Source of the DNA: Bacteroidales bacterium
Lineage (GTDB): Bacteria > Bacteroidota > Bacteroidia > Bacteroidales > WCHB1-69
Assembly (NCBI GenBank): GCA_023229985.1
Contig: JALNYF010000033.1
Span: 1 to 24,817, forward strand
Direction: 5' to 3'
Length of the DNA: 24,817 bases
Of the stretch, positions 9,201-16,646 are shown piece by piece. A program made the translations under genes and the position numbers. Position 1 is the first letter of the stretch. Each line of letters begins with the position of its first letter. The notes below the pieces were generated by a model. It did no database searches and was not told the DNA's origin. It saw only the letters and a program-made list of their open reading frames with translations.

Positions 9201-11324
9201 TCTGAAACGTTCGCTTCTCTTTGCCAAAATGAATTTCCATATAGCTGGCAAGATACTGTATTTCAAGAAGGCACAATCAGTGGGACTTATTATTTGACTC
9301 GCCCGTCCCATCTAGGGTGTGACAGTATTTTTACGCTGCACTTGACTGTTTATCCTACTTATCATCAAACCGAAGCGTTGGTGATTTGCCAAGACGAATT
9401 GCCTTATACATGGCGCGATACGACTTTCAATATCGGAACCGCAAGCGGCGTTTATCATTTCGTACGTTCATCTCAATTTGGCTGCGATAGTTTAGTGTCA
9501 TTAGCCCTAATTGTAAATCAGAGTTATTATTTAACTGAAAATGAAGTAATTTGTGATAATGGATTCCCTTACCAATGGCGCGATACAATATTTGAAACCG
9601 GTACCGAAACCGGCGATTATACATTTTATCGTCAAACCGTGAACGGCTGCGATAGTGTTGTAACATTACACTTAACGGTCAATTCGACTTATGACCAAAC
9701 TGAAAGTCTGGTGATATGCCAAAATGAATTGCCCTACACGTGGCGCGATACGACCTTCCAAGTCGGCTCGTTGAGTGGCATTTATTCATTTTCTCGGGAA
9801 TCATCTCAAGGCTGTGATAGTTTGGTAACGCTTGCATTGACGGTCAATCCAAGTTATTTGCAGACGTATAATGAAGAGATTTGTGAGAATGATTTACCTT
9901 ATCAATGGCAAGATAACGTTTTTAGTGAAGGAACGGAAAGTGGCGTCTATACCTTCAATCACACTTCTATTGCCGGTTGCGATAGCATCATTGTTTTGAA
10001 CTTGACTGTTTTCCCAAGTTATCAAGTTTCGGTAGAGTTGGAATTATGTCGTAATGAACTTCCTTATCAATGGGGCAACATCATTTTCCCGATTGGTACT
10101 ACCAATGGTGATTTTACGCAAACATTCGTATCTCGCCACGGTTGTGACAGTATTGTCGATTTGGCATTGATTGTTCATCCGGATTATGACCTTCACGAAC
10201 AATTACGGATTTGTGAAAATGATTTGCCTTATACGTGGCGTGACACAGTTTTCGAACAAGGCACAACAAGCGGGACATTTAGTTTTGAACGTATTTCGCA
10301 ATTCGGGTGTGACAGTGTCGTAACTTTACATGTGGTTTTAAGCCCGAATTATGAGCAAAACGAGGAACTGATCATCTGCGCCAACGACTTACCTTATGAA
10401 TGGCGTGATACGACTTTCGATGTTGGCACGCTCAGCAATCTGTTCGTTTTCAACCGTTTATCTGTTGCCGGTTGCGATAGCATTGTTCAGTTGAATCTGA
10501 TTGTTAATCCAAGTTATTATAATACTGATACATTGGAGATTTGTTCCAATGAATTGCCTTATACGTGGGATGGTTACGTATTCCCGATTGGGACTAACAG
10601 CGGGGATGTCGTTTTTTATCATTCTTCCGAGTTTGGGTGTGACAGTACCATTACGCTGAATTTGACAGTCAATCCAAGTTATGAACAATTCGAAAGTATA
10701 GGTGTTTGTGCCAACGATTTTCCCTATTCGTGGCGCGATACAGTTTTTGCAGAGGGAACGGAAAGTGGAACATTTACCTTCAGAAGGCAAACTATTTCCG
10801 GGTGCGACAGTATTGTGCATTTAACACTGACTGTGAACGCTTTACCTACCGTTGCTATTTTGGGTGATACGATTATTGAGCCGGGAACTTATACTATGTT
10901 AGTTGCTACTTTCGGAGTAGGTTATACCTATTTGTGGAGTAATGGAGATCAAGGCAACATTATTAATGTATCCCCCATGGAAGATACCTATTATTCCGTA
11001 ACTGTTACCAATTCTGAGGGATGTAGTGCCTCCGATTCTGTTTTGGTTACCCTGATTGATACCACAGGCATCCGTGACCATCAATTGGAAACGATGGTTC
11101 TTATTTATCCAAATCCGGCTGTTCGCAACGTAACAATATCTGCTCATAATGAGGAGATTCGCGAGGTGGAATTTTACAATATGTTGGGCGCATTGGTGAA
11201 AAAAGAGAGTGTCCGACAAAACGAAGCCGTTATTGAGATTTCTGAATTGAAAAAGGGAAATTATCTTTTACGAATTATTCTCCAAAATGGCGATATAGTG
11301 CGTGAAAAATTAATCGTTCAATAG
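6282..11324 (+). CDS. Giant secreted repeat protein: MAM/adhesin-like + Fn3 + 21 x 55-aa repeats + T9SS sorting domain
   Basis: 1680 residues. Order of parts: long N-terminal leader with hydrophobic core (about 24-38) and probable cleavage after LRAQ (45); a MAM or cleaved-adhesin-like beta-sandwich starting YYENFDSY (61-68) to about 220; a fibronectin type III domain (about 224-310); one divergent 51-residue repeat (C325-I375); 21 repeats of exactly 55 residues (376-1530); a PKD/Ig-like segment (about 1531-1600, TYLWSNGDQG); and a type A T9SS C-terminal sorting domain (1607-1680, starting LIYPNPA and ending with a hydrophobic strand). I infer export by Sec, passage through the outer membrane by T9SS, and surface anchoring or release. 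Adhesive or stalk function is inferred from architecture only. Its stop is one base before the mnmD start. Confidence 0.9.
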   Translation: MSKDLLFTNFIARIDLSGVKSCRFFLLLTISLWIVINGSDNLRAQSLKSGEPPCAGTTIPYYENFDSYPSVNEGAVGTIPSCWGLIPGSSNPFYYPRVNSYLAVSGNAMLITSGPANNGSTNYVVLPSFTSSLEGLKLSFKTKMSNANLGVLTLGYVTDIEYDTTFSALQVFPSIVSEQSYQFSFDDLNIPDSARVAFRWTVSINISIRCAIDDIAVEFIPCEPVDNVVVSDVMMTTADVSWNPGDDESAWKVEYGPSGFALGAGDTILSVDTNYITITNLTGNQPYDVYVRAACEEANQSESSPVVSFTPYCSVTADTIHLSACDHFEWLGNTLNHSGVYVDTLPQAATYSCDSIVILDLTIHSTYNQYDTLVICQNELPYLWRDTTFDIGTVDSNFVFNRQSVHGCDSVVNLCLFVNPSFYQTENEVICQNELPYTWRDTIFETGTISGAYILSRQTVNGCDSFVTLNLTVNPSFSPIEIVHICQSELPYTWRDTTFQVGTISAVHTFYRHSQFGCDSIVTLVLMVKPTFNEEVTLDICRGELPYSWRDTTFDEGTISDVYLFSRQATNHCDSLVTLYLNVHDAVEETITAEICDTELPYTWRDTVFEMGTTSGDFHFNRQTTLGCDSNVIFNLRVNPAFYQNSTVSICQNELPFSYQDTLFDENTTSGDYRLVRVTDSGCDSIYTLHLTVYPIYNEEVNLQICEDVFPYTWRDTIFDTGTASGNYTFRRHTQSGCDSTTILHLTVFETYRDTVPLSVCENDLPMEWRNHVLPRQMVSGYYTYSDLNQNGCDSVVVLSLTVNPSYRHTESLTICANELPYTWRDTTFEVGTLGGTFLFEGQSVTGCDSTVILKLKVNPYYDYAESLSICMNDLPYTWNDTVFAEGTTTNTFTFRRQTTQGCDSIVTLSLIVHPDYQQNTTLVICSNELPYTWRDTVFEVGSTTGIYSFERHSINGCDSLFTLTFVVMPVYESETFASLCQNEFPYSWQDTVFQEGTISGTYYLTRPSHLGCDSIFTLHLTVYPTYHQTEALVICQDELPYTWRDTTFNIGTASGVYHFVRSSQFGCDSLVSLALIVNQSYYLTENEVICDNGFPYQWRDTIFETGTETGDYTFYRQTVNGCDSVVTLHLTVNSTYDQTESLVICQNELPYTWRDTTFQVGSLSGIYSFSRESSQGCDSLVTLALTVNPSYLQTYNEEICENDLPYQWQDNVFSEGTESGVYTFNHTSIAGCDSIIVLNLTVFPSYQVSVELELCRNELPYQWGNIIFPIGTTNGDFTQTFVSRHGCDSIVDLALIVHPDYDLHEQLRICENDLPYTWRDTVFEQGTTSGTFSFERISQFGCDSVVTLHVVLSPNYEQNEELIICANDLPYEWRDTTFDVGTLSNLFVFNRLSVAGCDSIVQLNLIVNPSYYNTDTLEICSNELPYTWDGYVFPIGTNSGDVVFYHSSEFGCDSTITLNLTVNPSYEQFESIGVCANDFPYSWRDTVFAEGTESGTFTFRRQTISGCDSIVHLTLTVNALPTVAILGDTIIEPGTYTMLVATFGVGYTYLWSNGDQGNIINVSPMEDTYYSVTVTNSEGCSASDSVLVTLIDTTGIRDHQLETMVLIYPNPAVRNVTISAHNEEIREVEFYNMLGALVKKESVRQNEAVIEISELKKGNYLLRIILQNGDIVREKLIVQ
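7407..10871 (+). repeat. Tandem array: 21 coding repeats of 165 bp (55 aa), no indels
   Basis: Each unit starts with Cys1, then typically xNELPYTWRDTxF (2-14), GTxSG (17-21), an aromatic-rich strand, GCDS (32-35), then VTLxLTVNPSY (about 37-47) and a variable linker ending in hydrophobic-I/V. Cys1 and Cys33 are present in all 21 units; unit 1 has an extra Cys40. All 21 units are exactly 55 residues by my count. Units differ widely in sequence, and the most constant DNA is around the WRDT codons (TGGCGYGATAC). The preceding 51-residue unit (7254-7406) is closer to the common Bacteroidota 'GCDS' repeat. The spacing suggests one disulfide per unit and a rigid rod of beta-sandwich modules; that is inference. 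Confidence 0.95.
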
Positions 11325-11325
11325 G

Positions 11326-12000
11326 GTGGACATTAATTATTTGCACCGCGAACTTATTACAACCGAAGATGGGTCTTCCTCTTTGAAATTGTTAGATGTT
11401 GAAGAACAATATCATTCCATTCATGGTGCCCGGAATGAATCTTTACACATATATATTAATGCAGGCTTGAAGTATTGGTCTGATAAAGCGGAAGTTCACA
11501 TTTTGGAAGCCGGCTTCGGAACGGGTTTGAATGCGCTGCTGACGTTACAGCAAAAAAGCTCACAAGTTATTCATTATGAAACTATTGAAGCGTTTCCATT
11601 ATCTATGGAAGAGGTGGTGATGCTGAATTATATTTCCAATATGGATGAGGAATCCAAACGGAAATATTACGCCATGCACGCTTGTATGGCGGATAAAATC
11701 ATTAGGATGAATGAACATTTCTATTTTAGAAAACGAATTGATGATATTCGAAAGGTAGCGCTGCCGGAATCGCAGTATGACTTAGTCTATTTTGATATGT
11801 TCAGTCCGGATATACAACCCGATTTATGGAGCGAATCGGTTTTTCAAAAGGTGTACCGCTCGCTTAAAAATAGCGGGATTTTGGTCACTTATTGTGCCAA
11901 AGGAGATGTAAAACGTGCATTGAAGGCGGTGGGTTTTGAGTTGGAATCACTGCCCGGTCCGCAAGGTAAACGTGAAATTACGCGCGCGATCAAACGCTAA
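11326..12000 (+). CDS. mnmD: MnmC-type tRNA (5-aminomethyl-2-thiouridine)(34) methyltransferase, stand-alone methylase
   Basis: 224 residues, matching the methyltransferase domain of bifunctional MnmC (Methyltransf_30) without the FAD oxidase domain. It performs the last methylation forming the mnm5 group at wobble uridine 34 of several tRNAs. Visible features are REL-TTEDGSSSL near the N-terminus, YHSIHGARNES (29-39), SAM-binding ILEAGFGTGLNALLTL (59-74), YFDMFSPDIQPDLW (the catalytic/acceptor loop), and LVTYCAKGDVKRALKAVGF followed by LPGPQGKREITRA. GTG at 11326 gives full family length and lies one base past the preceding stop, so translation is probably coupled to the repeat-protein gene. 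No separate promoter box is seen. Confidence 0.9.
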   Translation: MDINYLHRELITTEDGSSSLKLLDVEEQYHSIHGARNESLHIYINAGLKYWSDKAEVHILEAGFGTGLNALLTLQQKSSQVIHYETIEAFPLSMEEVVMLNYISNMDEESKRKYYAMHACMADKIIRMNEHFYFRKRIDDIRKVALPESQYDLVYFDMFSPDIQPDLWSESVFQKVYRSLKNSGILVTYCAKGDVKRALKAVGFELESLPGPQGKREITRAIKR

Positions 12001-12016
12001 ATTGATGTGCCGATTG

Positions 12017-12034
12017 TCAAAGCTCTGTCTTTGA
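12017..12034 (+). terminator. Possible weak terminator after mnmD
   Basis: A perfect 6-bp stem TCAAAG/CTTTGA with loop CTCTGT. The nearest T run (12047-12052) is about 12 bases beyond the stem, so this is a poor match to an intrinsic terminator. It precedes the pepE promoter box. Confidence 0.3.
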
Positions 12035-12082
12035 AATGATTATCTATTTTTTAGAAAAATACATTTATTGAAATTCTTATCG

Positions 12083-12090
12083 TATATTTG
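12083..12090 (+). promoter_or_regulatory. -7 promoter box (TATATTTG) for pepE unit
   Basis: TATATTTGC, 40 bases upstream of the pepE ATG at 12131. A TTG at 12068-12070 is too close (12 bases) to be a standard -33 element. The box also argues against the upstream in-frame TTG at 12068 as a start. Confidence 0.6.
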
Positions 12091-12130
12091 CAACCCCGAA
12101 TGTGTCAATTCATTATTAAACAATATTATC

Positions 12131-12907
12131 ATGAAATTATTATTAATCAGCAATTCCACAAATTACAAAGAGAACTATTTAGACTGGTGTATGCCCCTTA
12201 TTCACGAGTTTTTGGGCGATTTTACGAAAAAAAACATCTTGTTTTTCCCGTATGCCGTTGTTAGAAATGGAGCGACGCTGTACGACAGTTACGATGCTGC
12301 TACGCAAAAAGTTGAAAACTGTTTTCGCAACTTTGGTTTAAATGTTAATATCGTCCCCATTCATCGCGCTGAAAATCCAATCCAAGCGGTCAATCATGCT
12401 GATGCAATCATGGTTAGCGGTGGAAATACTTTTCATTTGGTTTATGAATTACATAGAAATAAACTCATTGAACCTGTCCGTAGAAAAGTGCTGGAAGGGA
12501 CTCCCTATTTAGGCTGGAGCGCAGGTTCAAACGTGGCTTGCCCAACGCTCATGACCACCAACGATATGCCCATTATTATGCCGGAAAGTTTCAAGTGCTT
12601 CGATTTCGTTCCTTTCCAAATTAATCCACACTATATTGACCCGTATCCGACAGAAGTGGAAGATAAATTGGCTCATGCGGGTGAATCTCGTCAGGATAGA
12701 ATTGAAGAGTTCCTTTGTATTAATCCCGAAACAACCGTTGTCGGTTTACGCGAGGCAACTGCCCTTTGGGTGGAAAATGATAAAATTACGTTGAAGGAGT
12801 TTGACAAAAATCCGTTCCATAAAGAGCGCAAAATGATTGTCCTGAAGCACAATTGCCCTTCGCGTGAAAAAAAACCGGGTGACACGTTCGATTTTGCAAT
12901 CAACTAA
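12131..12907 (+). CDS. pepE: Dipeptidase E (alpha-aspartyl dipeptidase), peptidase family S51
   Basis: 258 residues from the ATG at 12131. Cytoplasmic serine peptidase that hydrolyses dipeptides with N-terminal aspartate. Visible features are VSGGNTFHLVYELH, the nucleophile elbow GWSAGSN with Ser130, Asp145 in TTNDMPI and His167 in INPHYID. Spacing Ser-Asp 15 and Asp-His 22 equals that recalled for the Salmonella enzyme (120/135/157). The open frame continues upstream to a TTG at 12068, but that precedes the promoter box, so the ATG is chosen. It is followed after 38 bases by the unassigned membrane protein, probably co-transcribed. A role in using Asp-X dipeptides from external proteolysis would fit the secreted proteases nearby (inference). 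Confidence 0.95.
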   Translation: MKLLLISNSTNYKENYLDWCMPLIHEFLGDFTKKNILFFPYAVVRNGATLYDSYDAATQKVENCFRNFGLNVNIVPIHRAENPIQAVNHADAIMVSGGNTFHLVYELHRNKLIEPVRRKVLEGTPYLGWSAGSNVACPTLMTTNDMPIIMPESFKCFDFVPFQINPHYIDPYPTEVEDKLAHAGESRQDRIEEFLCINPETTVVGLREATALWVENDKITLKEFDKNPFHKERKMIVLKHNCPSREKKPGDTFDFAIN

Positions 12908-12945
12908 TTAATAGATACCGACTTATCCGGCGGCTGTGCCTGTTG

Positions 12946-15183
12946 ATGATTTTGAAAAAGAGAAAAATAATCATTGTTTCTTTGGTCGTAATGGTGGCTC
13001 TTGCCGTCACTGCGACCATTTTTTTCCTGATTGCTCCCGATAGTTTATTGAAAAAACTGATTCCTGAAAAAGAGCTTTCGGGCGAATTTATTCCCAATCA
13101 GGACATCGATGTTAAATCGTGCAAGGCTTTTTATCAAAAAGATTCTATCTATTCCAATTTTAGAAAGAACTTCCGATTTCATTATCAAACCATCGGATTG
13201 GCAACTTCTTCGGATAGCAGTCGTGTAATTCTTATTTCGGAGCCGCCGCCCTATTTTAATGCAGATACTATCCAACAAATATGTGCACAATTTACCCATT
13301 TAGTAGAAGCAAAAAACCATAAAATTGGCTACGATGGCAGAATTACTGACCTCGTGATTGTGTTGGCAAATGCAACTGCTCAAAATGTAAACAGATTAGT
13401 TGCAAATCTTTCAAATGCAATTTATCTTTCTGATTACAAGGCAAATACACTTTTATTGCCCGTTCAGAAACCACGTTCCTATTTTGTAGATGATAACATT
13501 GATTATCAGATTACTCTATTTGAATTTAATGATTGGTTTATTGAAAAGGATGAATTGTTTGTGCAACTGCCGGACACCACACATGGTTATACGGTTGAAA
13601 ATCTGTTTCATGATAAGAAAACCGGCGTCTTTTTTAGTAAAATTCCTGGCTTCGTGGCTTGGGCTATCACAAAAAATAAAGATTTATCCGAACAACTTAG
13701 TTATATTCGGCAATTTACGCTGGATGCCGATTTAATTCTTGGTGCCTTATCCGATTCTGCGACTTTGGTCATCATCGGCAGAGAACGAGAAGCGGCACTG
13801 ACAGAATTGCCCCCGCTTAACGTTGAATCTATCCTCCTTTTAGCATCCATTACCGAAAAGGAATTGTCCCAAAGTTTAGATGTCAATGATTTTCTCGCCG
13901 GAAAAATGAAGAGCGGCAACGATTGGTGTCCCACTTATTTGAGTAAGGAACTGGAAAATACGGAGTTCGGTCATTTATTGACGATTACGGACGTATTATT
14001 GAAGGATTGGTCAGAAAATGGAACGATTCAGGAAAAATATTATCGCTATCCATCACCCCCTTCTTTTCCGTTCAGTTCCCCTTTGTTCAAAATGTTGGGT
14101 TTAAGCGAGTTAGTATATAATTGGAATACTCAAAATGCCATGTATGCTATTGATATGGAGGGTTTTACAATCTACACCTTGAACCGTACCGGCTCACTTC
14201 CCGTTTCATATTTTAATTCTCCCGAAAGGAGCGTATCGGTAGGAAGAAGATATGAGAATCAGGCTTATAACTATTTTGCTACTTTGGGAAATACAGATTT
14301 AGCCCGCGTAGTGCAATATACTGCTTTGTATCAGCTGTTTATGGATAATGGAATCAGTTATTCCGGCAATATCCATTCCGCCTTTCCTGCGAATAAACCC
14401 TATCTGCTCCTTACCCCGACTCGAAACCTGTTGAATATCTTTAAGTCTTTTAAAGACAGCGAAATAACCTACATCGCCGATTCTGTCTCTACGAAAAATT
14501 ATCATTCTTTTCAAAACAAAATGATCAACAAACAGCTCAAAGCGAATGAGGGACGTTATCATTTCAAGTATTCCGATGTTCAAAAAGAAGAAATACACCG
14601 GAATGTATTGGCAGACAGTAAGAAAAAATTAAAGACTGACTTTTTTGAGATTCGGAGAATGTTAAATGCATTGAGCAGCGAGGAGTTTGAGCAGTTGGCG
14701 AAATATTTGTCCTATCCGCGCGGCATGCGAGCCATGAACCAGGCAACCTATCAAACGATGTTGCGTGCGCGTAAAATTAATATGCTTATGCGGACGCTTG
14801 GGAAAAATAATCTTTCGCTCATTAATCTGGATTTGAATGATGTGAAGAATTATTACGTCAATCACTTAGCCAATTCTTCGGCACGCTATCTGAAGACCCC
14901 ATCTGTTATCATCACTTACAATGATCTGTTGACGACGGGCGGACATAATATCTCTTCGGGAATTACCCGTGTCAATTCGTTGACGGGCTATAAACGTTCC
15001 AATTCATCCGGAGGGAGCTATGCGCCGAAGCCTTCAACTCAGAAATCGAATACAGCCTCTCCGTCGAAAAAGAGTACCGGCACATCGACCCCTGCCCAAA
15101 AGAAATCGGTCACATCACCTGCTAATATCCGTCCGCGAAGTCAGGTGATCTCCAATTCCCCACGTTCTCAACGCGGCTATTAG
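12946..15183 (+). CDS. Unassigned membrane-anchored extracytoplasmic protein, 745 aa, basic Ser/Thr/Pro-rich tail
   Basis: I do not recognise this family. ATG at 12946 (a TTG one codon earlier is also in frame) is followed by a basic KKRK stretch and a single hydrophobic segment (about residues 8-29), then a long soluble region with no further membrane segment, so the topology is probably an N-terminal signal anchor with a periplasmic body. Cysteines are few. The last ~60 residues (from about SSGGSYAPKP) are rich in Ser, Thr, Pro, Lys and Arg, with no Asp or Glu, and are presumably disordered; such tails may bind peptidoglycan, nucleic acid or acidic polysaccharide, but nothing shows which. 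It follows pepE by 38 bases without a promoter box, so the two are likely co-transcribed. It could be a lineage-specific Bacteroidales envelope protein. Confidence 0.75.
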   Translation: MILKKRKIIIVSLVVMVALAVTATIFFLIAPDSLLKKLIPEKELSGEFIPNQDIDVKSCKAFYQKDSIYSNFRKNFRFHYQTIGLATSSDSSRVILISEPPPYFNADTIQQICAQFTHLVEAKNHKIGYDGRITDLVIVLANATAQNVNRLVANLSNAIYLSDYKANTLLLPVQKPRSYFVDDNIDYQITLFEFNDWFIEKDELFVQLPDTTHGYTVENLFHDKKTGVFFSKIPGFVAWAITKNKDLSEQLSYIRQFTLDADLILGALSDSATLVIIGREREAALTELPPLNVESILLLASITEKELSQSLDVNDFLAGKMKSGNDWCPTYLSKELENTEFGHLLTITDVLLKDWSENGTIQEKYYRYPSPPSFPFSSPLFKMLGLSELVYNWNTQNAMYAIDMEGFTIYTLNRTGSLPVSYFNSPERSVSVGRRYENQAYNYFATLGNTDLARVVQYTALYQLFMDNGISYSGNIHSAFPANKPYLLLTPTRNLLNIFKSFKDSEITYIADSVSTKNYHSFQNKMINKQLKANEGRYHFKYSDVQKEEIHRNVLADSKKKLKTDFFEIRRMLNALSSEEFEQLAKYLSYPRGMRAMNQATYQTMLRARKINMLMRTLGKNNLSLINLDLNDVKNYYVNHLANSSARYLKTPSVIITYNDLLTTGGHNISSGITRVNSLTGYKRSNSSGGSYAPKPSTQKSNTASPSKKSTGTSTPAQKKSVTSPANIRPRSQVISNSPRSQRGY

Positions 15184-15370
15184 GGCGATTTTTTTCGATT
15201 TTTTTTCTAAAAATTCTCAGTATTGATTGCGATCACTTTTTTTATGCGCAAAATATGCTTTATTATTATTTTGTAATAATTTGAAAGTAAATTATTTATA
15301 AGATTTTTTTACTCTTTTGTCCGGATAAAAGAATTTTTATGGAGCAATAGTTGTATATTAAAAAAAAAAC

Positions 15371-15378
15371 TAAATTTG
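15371..15378 (+). promoter_or_regulatory. Promoter of tRNA-His (TAAATTTG, with TTG at 15351-15353)
   Basis: TAAATTTGC, 13 bases upstream of the mature tRNA 5' end. A TTG at 15351-15353 is separated by 17 bases. This is the best-spaced -33/-7 pair in the window. Confidence 0.7.
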
Positions 15379-15391
15379 CAGCCTCAAATAT

Positions 15392-15466
15392 GGCGATCAT
15401 AGCTCAGCTGGTTAGAGTGCCGGATTGTGGTTCCGAAGGTCGTGGGTTCGAATCCCATTGGTCGCC
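15392..15466 (+). tRNA. tRNA-His, anticodon GTG
   Basis: A full cloverleaf folds: 7-bp acceptor stem (GCGATCA with TGGTCGC, one G-U), D-stem GCTC/GAGT, anticodon stem and loop ATTGTGGTT with anticodon GTG at 15427-15429, T-stem GTGGG/CCCAT around TTCGAAT. An extra G at -1 (15392) faces discriminator C73 (15466), the identity hallmark of tRNA-His. CCA is not fully encoded (C, A, A follow), so it must be added after transcription. The outer anticodon-stem pair is a C-A mismatch (27-43). Confidence 0.97.
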
Positions 15467-15485
15467 CAAAAAATCAAAACCCTTC

Positions 15486-15519
15486 AAACAAGCAAATTAC
15501 GCAAGTATTTTGCTTGTTT
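15486..15519 (+). terminator. Intrinsic terminator after tRNA-His
   Basis: An 11-bp perfect stem AAACAAGCAAA/TTTGCTTGTTT (15486-15496 with 15509-15519) and a 12-base loop, followed by a T-rich tail (TGTTTTTT). It begins 20 bases after the tRNA. Confidence 0.8.
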
Positions 15520-15891
15520 TGTTTTTTGGACTGCTTTTGTATTGCATCACTCAGGTTAAAATAGTAATTATTCATCCATTGGTATCAGCATAACCGATTT
15601 TAATTCTTTTTACAGAACGAAAGCGAAACAGTGCATCGTTATATTTATCGGGCAAATTATTTAAAAACATACTAATTAGTCGTTGATTATTAAGTGATAA
15701 GTAATTAATTGACAACTAATTATTCCAACATGTCTAATTTAAAACTGTTCAGAAATCGGATGGTTACATTTTGGGCAACTGCTACAAAAAGGGGATGTAG
15801 AAATAATTTTTTACATGACCGAAAACCAAATCGTCGCAAAATTGTTGATGATGTATAAAAATCACAACGCATTAATCTAAATAGAGAAAAT
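15520..15891 (+). other. Gene-poor stretch upstream of nitroreductase
   Basis: About 370 bases after the tRNA terminator hold no convincing gene. They contain an AT-rich imperfect inverted repeat (15673-15722, arms TAATTAG/CTAATTA), a 42-codon frame at 15730-15858 without family signal, and only near-matches to the -7 box (TATATTTA near 15650, TACATTTT at 15765). The nitroreductase promoter is therefore not identified. Confidence 0.5.
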
Positions 15892-16641
15892 ATGAACACA
15901 ATTGAAACAATGTTATCACACAGAAGTGTGCGCAAATTTAAGAATCAACCAATAGAAGAGAGTATGTTGCAGCAAATTCTGAAAGCGGCGTGCAGCGGTT
16001 CTACAATGGGAAATATGCAACTTTATAGCATTATTGTTACGCAAGACAAAGAGATGATGCAGAAAATGGCACCGTTCCATTTTAATCAGCCTATTGCTAC
16101 GAATGCCCCTTTGATGTTGACTTTCTGTGTCGATATTAACCGTTTTTATCGATATTGCGAAGCGCGTGACGTCGTAACGGATGCCTATAGTAATATGCAT
16201 TGTTATCATTGGGCAATAACTGACACGATCATTGCCGCTCAAAACGCTTGTGTGGCTGCCGAATCATTGGGACTTGGACTCTGTTATCTGGGGACTATTA
16301 TCTTCAATACGCCCGATTTTATTGATGTCCTGAATCTTCCTAAACATGTTATACCATTGGCTTGTGTAGCAATAGGTTATCCCGATGAAAATATGCCATT
16401 AACCGACAAATTGCCGGTGGAAGCTCTCATCCATACCAATACGTATCAAGATTATTCTGACGAAAGAATCAATGAGCTCTACAAAGAAAAAGAAGCTCAT
16501 CCAAACACCATTGCACTATTGAAGGAGAATAATATGGAAAACTTAGCGCAAGTATTTACTCAACGTTTTAAGAAAGAAGATAATGAGTATTTTGCAAGCC
16601 TTATGATTCAATCACTTGTTAAACAAGGATTTATGAAGTAA
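15892..16641 (+). CDS. Nitroreductase-family FMN oxidoreductase (NfsA-like, NADPH-dependent)
   Basis: 249 residues, the length of NfsA/FRP-type flavin nitroreductases. Such enzymes use FMN and NAD(P)H to reduce nitroaromatics, quinones or flavins. Visible features are RSVRKF (11-16, FMN phosphate contact), SGSTMGNMQLYS (35-46), the central DTIIAAQNACVAAESLGLGLCYLGTI segment typical of the family (the GLGxxxxG loop), and a C-terminal extension with helix NMENLAQVF. The physiological substrate cannot be told. It is convergent with the lysozyme-like gene; the two stop codons are only 5 bases apart, leaving no room for separate terminators. Confidence 0.9.
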   Translation: MNTIETMLSHRSVRKFKNQPIEESMLQQILKAACSGSTMGNMQLYSIIVTQDKEMMQKMAPFHFNQPIATNAPLMLTFCVDINRFYRYCEARDVVTDAYSNMHCYHWAITDTIIAAQNACVAAESLGLGLCYLGTIIFNTPDFIDVLNLPKHVIPLACVAIGYPDENMPLTDKLPVEALIHTNTYQDYSDERINELYKEKEAHPNTIALLKENNMENLAQVFTQRFKKEDNEYFASLMIQSLVKQGFMK

Positions 16642-16646
16642 TCATA

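Noticed and set aside
8016..10820. Several minus-strand open frames (60-126 codons) within the repeat gene
   Set aside because: They recur with the repeat period as antisense shadows of the conserved coding repeats and show no independent start or family signal.
7407..10871. CRISPR or minisatellite interpretation of the 165-bp periodicity
   Set aside because: Units are coding, in frame, diverged and directly adjacent; there are no short identical repeats alternating with unique spacers.
12068..12130. TTG start giving a 21-residue longer PepE
   Set aside because: It is upstream of the TATATTTG promoter box; the ATG at 12131 gives family length and normal catalytic numbering.
15351..15593. 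An 80-codon open frame on the plus strand spanning the tRNA
   Set aside because: It overlaps the complete tRNA-His and its terminator and has no family signal; its translation simply reads through structural RNA.
15730..15858. A 42-codon ATG frame, very basic
   Set aside because: No recognisable family, no promoter box at proper distance, and composition of random AT-rich DNA.
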